This document shows, one piece after another, positions 24,003 through 36,563 of a stretch of 64,000 bases of DNA (the stretch's first letter is position 1; every line of letters begins with the position of its first letter). A model generated the notes under the pieces. That model did not search any database. It was not told the origin of the DNA and saw only the letters and a list, made by a program, of their open reading frames with translations. The stretch spans positions 119,039,947 through 119,103,946 of the forward strand of contig NC_133652.1 of NCBI RefSeq assembly GCF_009905375.1. The letters run 5' to 3'. The DNA is from Apium graveolens (Eukaryota > Streptophyta > Magnoliopsida > Apiales > Apiaceae). A program made the translations under genes and the position numbers.

Positions 24003-24459
24003 GTGATGAACTTATATCACGAGGGCTGCTAGGTTACAATGTATGATCTTCTCGATAATGATAATACATATAGTGTACCTATGTCTGTGTTTATATAGTA
24101 CACAGTTACAAGATAACTTCTAATTGATATGGAATATAATTCTGTCTCCTAAAATATATCAATCAGATATCTTATACAAGTCTTTAAGTCCTCTAACTCT
24201 TTTCATGCATATCTTCTTTTTGTATTAGTCTCGATCTTCTTTCCTGTAAATCAGCTTCCTTTCTTAACTATTAGTCCTCCAGTACTTAAGTTCTGATATC
24301 CATCTTCTGATATTATCTTCTGATAATCTAAGTCCTGATATCCTTAAGTTCTGACTTCCAGTAAGTATTGATCCCAGTAAGTACTGCTATTTCTGTTTGT
24401 TAAGATCTGAAAACTAAATATGAAACATATTAGACATGATATCTCAAATATATCTAACA
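24003..24459 (-). repeat. 5' LTR of B, truncated
   Basis: Matches 18708-19167. The inner 135 bp or so next to the primer site are gone, replaced by the inverted RT fragment. Confidence 0.9.
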
Positions 24460-24464
24460 AGTCG
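24460..24464. repeat. Target site duplication AGTCG, right copy
   Basis: Matches 18568-18572. Confidence 0.85.
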
Positions 24465-25014
24465 TCTGTGAACCAGACCAGTTGTACTAGGCGTTAACAT
24501 CTCGTGAAAGGAATCTGGGTATTATTTATAGAAGAATTGTTAAGCTGAGGAACGCACTTGGATTGAACGTTTATCTGTTAAAGTACGAGAAGATGCGTGC
24601 AGGGTATACAGCTAAACGACTCAAGGGATTGGCGGAGTTCAAAGTTTATTTATTGACTTAAATAAATTTATTTAATGGACTTTAATATAATTTATTTAAT
24701 AAACTGAAAATAATTTATTTTATAAACTTTAAATAAGTTTATTTTATAAATCTAAATTAGTTTATTTATATAAGTTATATTTCAGTTAATTTTATAAATT
24801 AATTTAGTTACAATTTAAACTTAAAAAGAAAACAAACAAAAAGAAGACAAAAAGAAGAGAAAACAAAAAAAAAAGAAAACAAAAACAAAAAGAAAACAAA
24901 AAAAGATGAAAGAAAAACAAAAACAAAAACAAAAAAGGGAAAAAGGGAAAAAGAAAATTAAAAACAAATGGAAATCAAAAGAAACGTACAAGGTTTTAGT
25001 TTGTTTGTTTTGAT
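24465..25014. other. Unassigned AT-rich and low-complexity sequence
   Basis: Right half of the B insertion site. 24640-24800 is built from degenerate AATAATTTATTTTATAAAC-like units. 24820-24965 is an A-rich AAAAACAAAAAGAAAAC low-complexity run. No gene seen. Confidence 0.5.
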
Positions 25015-25806
25015 TGTTAAGTACATTTATATACTAGTAGTAGTAGTTGGTCGCCACAGAGCAACACTACTACTCCTATACTATGATCGCCACACATGCA
25101 TGGAGAAAAATAAACTAAGGCAAAATATTACTCCTCCCCTGGTCGCCACAGAACAAATACCTTCGGTCTCCACAGAGCAAGCACTCCTCAACCTCAGCCA
25201 CTACTTTATTGATTCATTCAATTTATTTGTGTGTTTAAAATTGAGCCACACATTAGAATTGAATATTAAGTCTATACATCTGCAGCAGAAGCATTCAAGC
25301 TATTGGATTTTCTGTTCATCTTCTCTCCCAAGAGAGAGGTGAAAAATAGCAGCAAAGATTTTCAGAGAAGCTCAAGCTTTTTGTATATCCGTTTAACTTC
25401 TCACCGGAGTAATGTTATAATGCCCGATTTAATTCTTGTATATTCATAGGGGCATTATAATCGTTACCCGGTAATTAAATTCTTAGACAAACAAGAGCTA
25501 GATCATTGTATAGGATTTGATTTGTAAATCTTTGTAGTAGCTAGGAACTTTGTTCTTCTTAGATTATAGCCGATCAATTTATTTACCGGAGTGTAGCAAC
25601 ACCCCTCGCGGATTTATATATGAATATATACTTCCTCGAATATCTTGTGTTCTTCGTTTTATATTCCCAAACACTATTCACCTCAAGAACACGAAACCAC
25701 TAACCGAGCACTAAATCTATATCTGCTAAAGATTCGAAAGAATTTTAAAATTTAGTGATTATCGTATTCAACCCCCCCCCCTTCTACGATAATTCGGGAC
25801 CTAACA
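25015..25806 (+). repeat. Copia LTR, 3' part clear, left edge uncertain
   Basis: Ends with a C-run followed by CTTCTACGATAATTCGGGACCTAACA-type sequence, a common end of plant copia LTRs. A possible start TGTTAAGTAC at 25015 pairs with the TAACA end, but no target duplication supports it. No primer site follows. Instead pol of element E begins at 25807. It differs in sequence from the E LTR, so it is a different family. Confidence 0.55.
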
Positions 25807-27501
25807 CATTTGATGAGGCACATGATTCAGGGGGATCATCTATCTCAAGAAGGACATTTCCTAATGCCAGAAAATCGTCCAAAGATCATACTCCTGATCT
25901 GATCATTGGAAATCCTGATGAAGGTGTAAAGACAAGGAGTGCAACTCAAAATGGATGTATGTGTCACAATCTACTTTCAAAGGAAGAGCCAAAGAAAATA
26001 GAAGACACACTTAAGGATGTAGATTGGTTATATCTATGAAAGAAGAGTTGAATGAGTTTGAAAGAAATGAAGGTGGAAGCTGGTGCCTAGACCTTAGAAC
26101 AGGTCAGTTGTTGGTACAAAGTGGGTCTTCAGAAATAAAACTGATTCTGATGGAACCATTATCAGAAATAAGGAAAGGTTAGTGGCTAAAGGATATTCCC
26201 AACAGGAAGGCATTGACTATGATGAAATATTTGCTCCTGTTGCTAGGCTGGAAGCAATCAGAATTTTCTTGGCATATGCCACACACAAGAAATTCAAAGT
26301 CTTTCAAATGGATGTCAAGAGTGCATTTCTCAATGGAGAACTTGAAGAAGAAGTCTATGTTGAACAGCCACCAAGTTTTCTGGATCCTAAACATCCTGAC
26401 TATGTTTATAGACTTGACAAAGCACTCTATGGACTAAAGCAAGCACCTAGAGCATGGTATGAGACCCTTGCTCAGTTTCTACTTGATAGTGGATTTAAAA
26501 GTGGTATAATAGATAAAACTTTATTTTATCTGAATAAAGGTAAAGATCTACTTTTAGTTCAAATTTATGTGGATGATATCATTTTTGGATCAACTAATCA
26601 AAAATTGTGTGATAAGTTCTCAAAGTTGATGCAATCAAGATATCAAATGTGTATGATGGGAGAGATGAGCTATTTATTGGGATTGAAAATTAAGCAGACT
26701 GATAATGGCAACTACATTAATTAGTCCAAGAACATAAAGAATCTGTTGCAAAGGTTTAACATGCAAGAAAATGCAACTACAACTACTCCTATGGCAACTG
26801 CTACAAAGCTTGATCCTCATGAAGGTATAGCAGTTGATGTCGCAAATTACAGAGGTGTGATTGGTTCCTTTTTGTACATAACATCTAGTAGGCCAGACGT
26901 TATGTTTGCCACCTGTTTGTGTACAAGAATTCAGGCAAATCCTAAGGAGCCACATCTTATTGCAGTCAAGAAAATTTTTAGTTATCTCAAGGGCGCTGCA
27001 TCACTTGGTCTATGGTATCCAAGAGAAGCTGATTTTGGATTGTGTGGATATTCAGATGCTGATTTTGCTGGATGCAAGATAGACAGGAAGAGCACCTCTA
27101 GAAGTTGTCAATTTTTGGGAGGAAAAATAGTTTCATGGTTCAGTAAGAAGCAAAAATCCATTTCTACATCAATCACTGAAGCTGAATATATTGTAGCTGG
27201 AAGCTGCTGTGCTCAGTTATTATGGATGAGGAACCAGCACATGGACTACGGATTATCATTTTCTAAAATTCCTATTAATTGTGATAATCAAAGTGCTATT
27301 TCCATGACATGAAATCCAGTGCAACACTCTCTTACTAAATATATCAGTATCAGATATCACTTTATAAGAGATCATGTTATGGAAGGGACAATTGAGCTTT
27401 ATTTTGTTCCTACTGATCAACAGTTGGCTGATATTTTCACAAAGCCATTACCTGAAGCAACATTTATAAAGCTTGTCAATGAACTTGATAAGCGGTTCTA
27501 A
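25807..27501 (+). pseudogene. E pol: linker, RT and RNase H (broken)
   Basis: Linker with DLIIGNPDEGVKTRSAT (25890-25950), then RT from about 26040. The RT box YVDDIIFG is intact (26566-26589). RNase H includes CGYSDADFAG (near 27046) and [10 protein letters not shown] (near 27429). A stop at 26037 and a small indel near 26070 disrupt the start of RT, and stops at 26722 and 27310 break the rest. It ends abnormally (NELDKRF then stop) at a deletion joint. Confidence 0.9.
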
Positions 27502-29127
27502 ATACTGACGATAGGTATGAGGTTGATGCTGATGTCCTGGTTCAAGCCTTGAGATTACCTGCTTGTGATGGTGCTCCTAATAAATATGCAACTGAGCAGC
27601 TGTTTGATATGCTAAGGACCCTGAGCTATAAAGGTGAAATCACAACCATTGGAAAACTTGCAAGGACAAAATTGAAGAGAGAATGGAATTTCTTCTTTGA
27701 CTGCATCAGCAGGTGTTTCTTGAATAAAACAACAAATTTTGATGATCTTTCATGTACTTCTCTGAAAATTGGGTACTCTCTTCTTTACTCTGGTAATTTT
27801 GACTATGGTAATACTATACTTCAATTCTTAATTGCTAGAAGAGCCGATACATCAGGAGTTATAGGATATACTAGGTTTCTTCAATTGATTTTCAATTTTC
27901 TATGCTCTAATGCTAAATTTGATAATGATGAATTGCTCCCTGTGTTTCAAATCTCTGAAAAAGGTATCATTGGTCACATTAAAAGGGATCAAAAGAATAA
28001 TTTTTTAGGATCTCCTTTCCTGCCTAGGGAGGTTAGGCAATTTTTGTTAAGAAATAGACCTACTCCTACACAAGTGCCTACAAATCCTGATGTTGGCACC
28101 TCTGGAACGCTTCCTGATGTTGTGGGACAAGACACTACCCATATTGTTTCTAACCCAAGCACTTTTTCTCGTAAACATCACTCTCATTCAGCCTCTAAAT
28201 TAGCCTTCTCTGATGTCTCCCAAAAGGCATCAGTTGTAACAAAGAAAAGGCTAGTTAAGAAATCTGTTAATTCTGAACAGAAAACTTTACAGGCCTTACT
28301 AAGTGAGAGTGAGAAGAAAGAAGAATATTTCCCAGTTAGGAAAAGAAGACTGATCATGCAAGATAATTCTAACTCTGATGATCAAATGCCCATTGGGTCT
28401 AGGTTAAATATCAAGAAATCAACAGTTGCAAATCCTGATGACTCTGTTGACATTACTGGTACCAAGGAGCCAAGTACCGTTGCTAGTGCTCTGCTCAAAA
28501 AGATTCCTGTGATCAAAGAAACTAAAGTTCCCAAGATAGCTGAAAAGAGCAGCTTGAAAAGAAAAGGTGGAGAAGTAGTTGGGTACATCAGAAAGAAGAA
28601 CAAGGCTCAGTCCTCTGCTATGGATGTCAGTCCACAAGAACCTAAGTCTCAAAGGGATTTAACAACTGAGACACATCCAGTCACACAAGAACCATCTTCT
28701 CAAAGGGAAGATGAAGACCAAAAGGCTGCACAAATCATTGTTGATTTTGCTCAAGGTGATCTTCTTGCTGATTCTGAGCAACTACTGAAGGAAAAAAAGG
28801 CTCATCAGGATGTATTGTTAAAGGTGGATGCAGTTATCAATGATCCTATTTTTGAGGAGAGTACACAAGAACCTTCACATACACTTACTGAAGCAGCTCA
28901 TATTCCTCAGGCCCCACAAGAACCATCAGTTCAAAGTATTGATGCTGGCCTATCTCATCCTCCTGACAAGTCAAATCCTGATGCTACATCAATTCCTGAT
29001 GATGTTCAACCTTTCACTACAACAACTATTACTGATGATCCCTTGCTGTTGATTAGTTTGCTAAAACATCCTGATGTGTTGTTTGTTCCTCCACTATCAT
29101 CACTTCCACTTGAGGACTCACCTTCAG

Positions 29128-29738
29128 GTATTGCTTATTCTCTTACATTGTTCCTCATGTTTGTATGATTATAAATAGTCTCTTGTTTGAGGTTACCTCT
29201 ATTTATATGACAAGCATACTACTCCTCTCATCCATATCTTACTCCCTCCGTCCCCCTAGGATGTATACGTGCACTGTTTGCACGTATTTCGAGGCTTCTA
29301 TAGAATGTAGTTTTATAATGTTTTTTTCAAAAAAAATTATTTTAATAAAAGTTTAAACATAAAACTTTTATTCAAAAAAAAATTAAAAAAATATATTAGG
29401 GAATTATAATTTAAACGAGTATTGAAAAGCGTGCAGAATAGTGATGGTATAGAATTCAATGGGAAAGAAGGAGTATTTCTTTGACAAATGTGTGAATGTG
29501 CTATTCTGTGAGACTGTGTGAAAATATTATGAGAGAAAATAAAACTTTTGAGATGCAGTCTCCTGTACAGGAAAAAGGAGAGGTAGCTTTGAGAAAAGAA
29601 TTTTATAAGTGTTTCTTTACTTATAAACTTTCTTCTGTGAGAAGAATATTACTCTCAAAAGTAATATATTGTGTGAGAAGTGATGAGATCACTTGAAAAG
29701 AAAATAGAGATTTAGGTGTTACCTTGTTTATGTTTCAG
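29128..29738 (+). other. Possible intron or insertion in E post-pol ORF
   Basis: Left edge CAG|GTATTG and right edge TATGTTTCAG|GA fit plant splice sites, and removing the segment keeps the frame for a few codons before a stop. Neither B nor D has an interruption at the matching place. The segment contains the MITE at 29242-29473. Confidence 0.42.
29242..29473. mobile_element. Stowaway-type MITE
   Basis: Starts CTCCCTCCGTCCC, the classic Stowaway (Tc1/mariner) terminal repeat, and ends with its imperfect inverse (GGGAAAGAAGGAG). It is flanked by TA on both sides (29240-29241, 29474-29475). About 232 bp, non-coding and AT-rich. Confidence 0.85.
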
Positions 29739-32305
29739 GATCTCATCAGGAATAGACACCTATTGTTAAGGATTCTTCTAAAGGCAAATTAATTCTGCCT
29801 AGCTCTGCCAATTCTTCTGAGGGTTTTGTCTAGTTCTGATTCTGATGATGATAGTGATAATAAAATTCTGACATAGCTCGGCTTAAGACTGCTATTGATG
29901 AATCTAAGAAGTCCAATGTTGGTTCTTCCTCACATTTCAGTGAAATCCTTCTTATTATAATGCTGATGCTGAGAACTTTGGAAAGACTGAATGGGATTTT
30001 AAATGGAGAAATGCAAATAATTCTATCTCATCTGCTATTGGTATGCAACATGTTCACATGGCCTATGATGAAATTTAAAATCCTGATCTGAAATTGCATC
30101 TTAAGGCCTCTACTATATCTGTGGAAGGAATTTATTCTGAACTTGCTGATATGAAGAAATCTCATGCTAGTTTAAAGGACAAGATTGATGCATTCATGAT
30201 TAATCCACTTTCTTTAGCTGAACTCATAAGTGTGAAAAATGCCATTAAAGCTGTCGTTCAATCTAAACAAAACATGGATTCTCAATTTTCTTCCTTGGAA
30301 GATAAAGTATCTTCTGTGGCTGATAAACCAGATGCTATGTTTTCTCTTCTTTCAAATACTGATGCCAAAAAAGGGGAGAAGATAGTTTCCATAAAATATA
30401 CACCTGACTCTATTCAGTTGAAGGATAAAAATACCGATGGTGATGGTGATAAAAATCCGGTTGCCAATGTTCCAATTGTTCCTACTGCTCAACAACTTCA
30501 ACATTCTAAAAGATCTATTTCTGCAGGACAACGAAAGTCTACTTGTGCTCATGAAGCCAAGCACAAGGATACTGATGATGCTCCTGAGACCGGTGATGTT
30601 ACAATCTCCAACTTAGCAGATGCTAAGGGGTTATTCTTTCCTTACAGACACAAGGAAACAGGAGAATAGATTGTTTTGTACTACAAAGATAAAAAATTTG
30701 AGCAAAAGAATGATATGAGTGCTCTTGGAATGATAACTAAAGAATTTCCTGATCTAACAACTGAAGAAGCAGTTATGCAACAAAAGGAGTTAGTGGCTCA
30801 AATTGAGGCTGAAGTCAAAACCTCAAAAGGAAGAGGAAAAAGGGGTGGAAGATCTACAAGAGTTAGAGGAAGAGGAAAGACTTCTGAACCAAGTCAAATG
30901 GTTAAAATTGATTCTGCATTTCTAAATGTCTTATCTAAAGAAGGTTATGTTCCTGTACAAGGACATGAATCAACAGAAGAAGTTCAGAAGACTGAAGAGA
31001 TGATTGTTCAAAGGAAGAAAAGATCAACCACTGGCATTGCTCAAGTTGACATAACTAATGCAAATGTAACTCTTGAGGCAAACAGAAATCCTGAGGATAA
31101 AAAAATCCTGATGTTGAAAATCTAATAGCTGATTTTGACACTGATGAAAAGGTGGTCAAAGTATTGGATCAGTTGGTTCTTATTACAGTTGTCGATTCTC
31201 ATAATTCAGAGGTTGATGAACAAGAAAGAATTGACAGAATAAAAGTTGATCAAGCATGTGGTGATTATGTGCAGAAAATTATAAATTCAGAGAGAAAGCT
31301 ATGGCATAAAGAAAAAGGGAAGTTTATGATCTATCTAAAAGTTATGCTCCTATCAGAAAATAGGATAGAAGATGCAAAGATGTTTTTTCATTCAGTTATC
31401 CTAAAGGGTTCAAACATATTAAATATGTGTCTGCAGGACTAGAAGATTCTGTTTCAGAATAGAAAGATATTGACAAGTCCATCAAGAAACTTTCTTGGGT
31501 GGAACATAATGAAAGGCTGAAGCTTGTCAAAACTGGAACCAGAGGATGTATTGGCCATTCTGGAATGAAAAATCTGAGTTCTGGTTTACTGGACACAAAT
31601 ATTTCGACTGACAATCTTGGTGAAAAAGTTACTTCTTCACATCTTGAAAAAGTTGAAGCGGTGAAGATTACATATAGGAAGATAAATTTTGATGATGTCA
31701 AAAAGGAGATTACGTACTTTTTAGAGATGGTAAAGTAAAGAGTTTTACCTTGCAACAACTCTGGATGAAGACTGTGACAGAGTTGAAATACATTCACTAT
31801 CTTCTTAGAGTTGAGAATAATGTCACCAGAAATTGGTCTTCTATGATACTTGAAAGTATCAAAAGAAGAGTCATGAACAAAGAAGATAAATACAATGGTG
31901 ATTATGTTCCTATGTACAGAACTTATACATGTCAAGAAATGAAGATACAAAAGGGAGCTGCAGTTCTAAAAGTTTTTCTCAATAATCCTCAGTTATTTTT
32001 CAGTCCTGATCATGAAGATGTCAGTTTAAGCTTTATACTGATTGGTGATCTGGAATTGAATAAAAGCTCAATTTTTAAACTGAGATTAACCATCTATCAG
32101 CTTGGAGAAGATACTAAAGAGAAGAAAGAGTTGAAGAAAAATCTTGTTAAAGTCCTAAAAGACAAGGAGGAAGAAAAGTTGAATAACTTTCTGAAAATAA
32201 CTGTCAGTTATCTTAGGATACTTAAGTAAGCTTAACTCCTTGTACATTTTGTAATTGGTTTTGGCATTATTGAGAATGGAATTTGTGCTTCATTATATAA
32301 AGCAT

Positions 32306-32319
32306 AAATTGGGGGTGAT
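32306..32319 (+). other. Polypurine tract of E
   Basis: AAATTGGGGGTGAT immediately before the LTR, like that of S1 with one change in the purine run. Confidence 0.85.
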
Positions 32320-32783
32320 TGTTACATGCTGATTCTCAATGATCAGAAGAAGCTCAGGATCTGACTACGTTTAGATGTCATCAGTATTTGATGTGTCATC
32401 AAGATTTGATGCATCATCAGTATTTGCATGTCATCAGCATCTGAAGGTGGTCAATTATGAAGATTGACTATGTTCCTTATTTTGAGGGATGGATATTTGT
32501 TACATTCTGAGTGATAGGACTTTATGTATTCAGTTAAAGATATGTATCATTTTCTATTAGTAATTGATAATGCATATCTTAGATTGATTTGTAGAAGCTG
32601 TGTATTATATAAACACAGTTTAGGTTATCACATAGTGATTAACTCGAGTATTATACGACCTAGTAGCTCTCAAGAACATCAATGATTCTTGAGAGAGTTT
32701 GTAACAGTTTTTATCAGAAATATAAAGATCTGTTATATTTTACACTTGTTCGAAACATTTATACAATTGTATCCAATCCCCCT
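32320..32783 (+). repeat. 3' LTR of E, 3' end missing
   Basis: Starts TGTTACATGCTGATTC. Contains CATCAGTATTTGATG-type short repeats (32380-32440) and a TATA-like box (TATTATATAAAC near 32605-32616). It stops in a CCAATCCCCCT stretch that normally lies about 30 bp before the end of such LTRs. Confidence 0.83.
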
Positions 32784-35700
32784 GAAATAATTGTAGTATT
32801 ATTGGGCAACACAACATTTTGTAGGTATCTTCCCAACATTCTAATCATCTCCTCATCTTCAACTGTTTTGAAGTTCTTCCTCTTTAGATCATTCTCCAAT
32901 GTCATTATTAATCTTGTATTTCCCCTTACACAGTTTTTGGGTACTGTGAAGTATCTACACTGTTTAGTTTGTGGACAAATGTAGGCCACCCCCTGCTTGG
33001 ATGTAGATAGGCTTCAAGAAAAGCAACTATCTGAGCATTCTTGAGTTCTTTGAGCAATTGGGTGTCCTCTGGAATTACTGGATTAACTCTGACAATTATT
33101 ACATCCAGCTCAGATGCTCTCATACTTTGAAGATTTGAGAGGGACATCTACAGACATTTGTTCAAACTACACTCATTGACATTGCCTACTATCCTCATCT
33201 CCAAAAAGTTGTCAATCTTTACTATTACCACTCTTAAGAAATTGATGTTGTTGGCAAAGCTCTCTTGTAAGTGATGTAGTTTTTGTCCAGAGAGACTCTT
33301 AGAACTGTTAGTAGCTTATTGAACTCCTTATCTTGACAGGGTCCTACTACAGCTTTCATGAGCCTGTCTTTACTAACATCTTGAGAGAGTTTTAATTGCA
33401 TAGAACTTTGACCAGAGTGAGTAGTAGTTTTTCCAACCTCTTGAGATTGTGAAAATTTACCAGCTTTCTTGGACTGTTGAATCCTAACTTCTATCTACCC
33501 CTTAGTCTTGTTGGCAGGCAGGAGTAGTGGATTTGGAATTTCTGGCCTCACAGCTTCAGGAAGAGCGGGTAAAGAAATATTCAAGGTACCCATGATAGCT
33601 CCCAAGGAAACTGAATTCTGCATTTGAAGATGTTTGTGGGAGTCTACCAGGATCCTGATGTCACTTTATTGACTCGGCACTAGAGAAGTGAAAGCATTGA
33701 CTTGAGCTGTGAGTGAGTCATTTGAGGCTTGGAGAGTTAAAACTCGCTATTGTAGAGATTGAATCTGGATATTTGTTGATGTAGAGGAAGGTTGTTGGGA
33801 ACTTGAAGAGATAGGAGCACCAAAAGTAGCTTGAACTATTTCCTTGATCCCTTGCATTAAAAAAGCAGATGGTTCATACCTATCTTGATGAAGTTAATCC
33901 AGTTTGACCCTTATGTCATTGTTACTCATAATGTGATTCTGTACAACTTCATACAAAGCTACAAAGGATTTCTTTAGTTGCTTGATGCTTTGCTCCATGC
34001 TGGTCATATCAAACCTTTCCATTTAGTCAGCAAATTTTTAAAATTTGCTCTTGATTTCTACTTGAGTTGGCATAATGTCATCCAACTTTTCTTTCACAAA
34101 TCTTCTAATTCTGTCTTGATGACTGTTCAGAGTATGTTGCAACATTTTACCAATAAGGTGAAAAGATTTAAGATGTGCCTTATAGACCTCTGTAACAGTA
34201 TCATAAACTTCCTGGGGACTGAGAGTTTTGACATTGCTTCCCAAGATAGTTACATACTCCTCTCTAAACCTAGCCAAAATCTCATCCATCTCTAGACTGA
34301 AGTCTTTGTCTAACCAGCATTTCACATTGCCATCTTGTTCAAATTCATTGACAATTTTCTGCTGTTGGTCTTCAACATCTGTTTTATAAGATAGCAAGAT
34401 GGCTTGATAGTCCTGATTTGACATGTCTGTTGTAAGAAGTTGTTGTGTGATGTTGGCAAGTCCAGAGAACTGATATACCAGAAGGTTATTCATGGTGATT
34501 GGTTGAGCCTGAGCATCATGTAGCCACTGGGAGATTAAGTGTGAGGGTTGTTGAGAAGGGTTTGATGTAGATGGTAAGTCTGTTTGAGTTGAGGTAGTTG
34601 GTTGGGGTTCAGGAACATTACCTGTGACAAATGCCACAGTTTGACTCATAGTTGAAACTGTGGTTGTGATAGTGTGTTGTTCACCAACAATGGGAACCTC
34701 TAATTGAATTGGAGGGAATTCGACCAGGTTACTGTCATTACTATCGCCTCAAACCCTTACTCTTCTTGCAGAGAGTTGGCACTTAAATGTGCTTGACTTT
34801 CCTCCCTTATGACATGCTCATTGGCAATTGGACTCCTAGCTTCAATTATTAAGGAAATTTCAGCTAGGATTTTGAGGGGAGTTGTCCCTACATGAGGAAC
34901 CTACAATTTAATTGGAGAGGATTTAGATAACTCCCCCTCAGGTGTACTGCCCTCAAACCTATCAATTTGTGAAGATTCTTTAGCACATAAAGGTTCTTGA
35001 GAGACTACCACAAGGTCTTCAGTAAAAAAATGATAAAACCCCTATATTTGTGTTAGTGTCATCAAGGTCTACCCCAGAGTATAGCCTCTCACCAACTAAA
35101 TGTGGTTCCTGGGAGGTGAGCATAGTTTCTTGAACCATATCACTTGATTTTAGCAACACTTGAGAATCAGATTCAAGTGTCTCATTGTATGAAAAAGAAA
35201 TGTTAGATATAAGATTAGTAATTTCAGGATTGAGTGTTGGAGGCTACCCGTGAATAGAACAGGGAGCTTAAAAAGATGTGCTCTTTGTGTGTGTGTCATC
35301 CTTATTCCTTCTTTTATACACTTGAATGTGTTCAAGTGTTTGTGTAGACTCTTTACAAGGTGCACTAAGGAGAGTTCTCTTTTCAATAGAGACACCCTGT
35401 TGAGAGGATGCCCCTAGAGTCTGTTTGAATCCCTCTTTTTCAACTATAACCTTTTGGGAGGATGCAAAGGTAACTTGAGTGGTCAACTCAAATTTTTTTA
35501 CCTTCTTTGGTTTCTTGACCAGGGTGGACTCTCTCGAAATTTGATCCTCACCACTCTCATTTATCACAGTTAGGGTTGCCTGCTTTATCTTCTTTTTACT
35601 CACTTCACCCTTTTGAAAGGATGAATTGGTTGGTTTCCTAGCTTCTAATGGTAAAGAAGGAAGGGTCTCAGTTTGGGAAGGCCCCTGTTTGTGTTCCTGT

Positions 35701-36563
35701 GTTTGTTCTTCCATAGGGATATGAGCCATAAATGTACTAGATTGAACAATTGATCTCATGTCAGGCATTGGGTAAGGGTAAGTCTTGAATCTCTCCAACA
35801 TAAATGGAGTGCTTATGAGACTTACAGGTACCTTATATTTTATAATAAGTGAATCAGATAAAACTTTGGACACTTGCTTACAGCTGCCTATTTTTGTCTT
35901 ATCTATACCATTAAGTAAATGAATGTCATGCACTTTATGATTTAAAGCAGACATTATAAACCTAGGAAGAAAAATTTCCTACCTCTTGATACCAAAGGCA
36001 TTGTGAGCCTGGTGCTGAGCTCCTCCATAATCAAATGTCCTACATTGAGTGTCTATTGTGAGCCATGGAGAACACCAGCTTCTGAACAACACTTGGAATA
36101 TTATCATACCATGTCTTCCTGCAGGTGAAGGCCCTCATAACTGAGTCAAAAAGGAAAGACCATTCCTTCCTCAAGTACTTCTTGTTCAGGCTTGCCAAGT
36201 TGATCCTTCCACTGTAATTGATGAAGTCCATGAACTCAGCTAGCTCATATTGAGTTGGAACCTCCACCAGATTGTCTCATTATTCTCAGAAAACTCCACC
36301 TGTTGGTCTTGAAAGGAGCGGTTAACCACCATAAATACAGCTTGGTTCTCATGCACCACTGTCCTTACCACATCTGTGTTCCAGAAATCACTAAGAATAT
36401 CCAAGTACAATACTGGATTTGCAGTTGGAGCACCTGCAAAGTATGTTTCAGAAAGGAACTTCACAAAGCTCTTGAAGCTATTGGGAGCTTGGTTTGCATC
36501 TGTAAATGCAATATAATTGGTGCCCTCCTTTGGGATAAAAGGTCTAATTATGTTTGATACCAT
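32784..36563 (-). pseudogene. C post-pol ORF (broken, C-terminus truncated)
   Basis: ATG at 36563 follows a TATA box by about 145 bp. The N-terminal block (36563-36000) contains YLRKEWSFLFD (near 36170), the same signature as in D and E. A K/S/Q-rich middle follows (35700-35300). Next is a domain near 34650-34040 with helical, acidic sequence, then a poorly preserved region. A last segment (33147-32784) resembles the C-terminal domain of the group only weakly. Frame changes occur near 36260, 36040, 35260, 34700, 34030 and 33000. No enzyme motif recognised. Confidence 0.68.

Larger units (their letters stand above)
18573..24459 (-). mobile_element. B: rearranged Sirevirus-like element with inverted pol fragment
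   Basis: Both LTRs read on the minus strand and the whole is bounded by the 5-bp duplication AGTCG, so this was one insertion. Inside, the post-pol ORF reads on the minus strand as expected, but the integrase-RT fragment (22208-24002) reads on the plus strand. The 5' LTR (right side) lacks about 135 bp at its inner end. Primer site, gag, protease, most of RT, RNase H and the start of the post-pol ORF are missing. An inversion with deletions at both ends explains this. The LTR is clearly related to that of D. Confidence 0.88.
27509..32229 (+). pseudogene. E post-pol ORF (N-terminus deleted, interrupted)
   Basis: Shows the same plan as D: the conserved REWNFFFD block (near 27680) and a helical repeat-like domain to about 27920, then K/S/P-rich sequence. 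An interruption of 611 bp with intron-like ends follows. After it come a helical region, TDAKKGEK (near 30360), an RGRGK-rich basic patch (30825-30880) and the C-terminal helical domain ending at 32229 (IYQLGEDTKEKKE). Stops or frame changes occur near 29753, 30078, 30669, 31125, 31442 and 31738. AATCCTGATG recurs many times in the coding sequence. No known enzyme motif seen; function unknown. Confidence 0.72.
25807..32783 (+). mobile_element. E: truncated Sirevirus-like element
   Basis: Contains the end of the integrase-RT linker, RT, RNase H, a post-pol ORF, polypurine tract and most of a 3' LTR. The 5' LTR, gag, protease and integrase are missing. About 8 bp after RNase H the post-pol ORF begins without its N-terminus, so a deletion removed the spacer and promoter. 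The right end is cut inside the LTR, where element C sequence starts. Confidence 0.82.

Noticed and set aside
25015..25806. This LTR as the 5' LTR of element E
   Set aside because: Its sequence does not match the E 3' LTR at 32320-32783, and no primer site follows.
32759..32989. Minus-strand frame crossing the E/C joint as a gene
   Set aside because: It reads from C post-pol sequence into E LTR sequence by chance.
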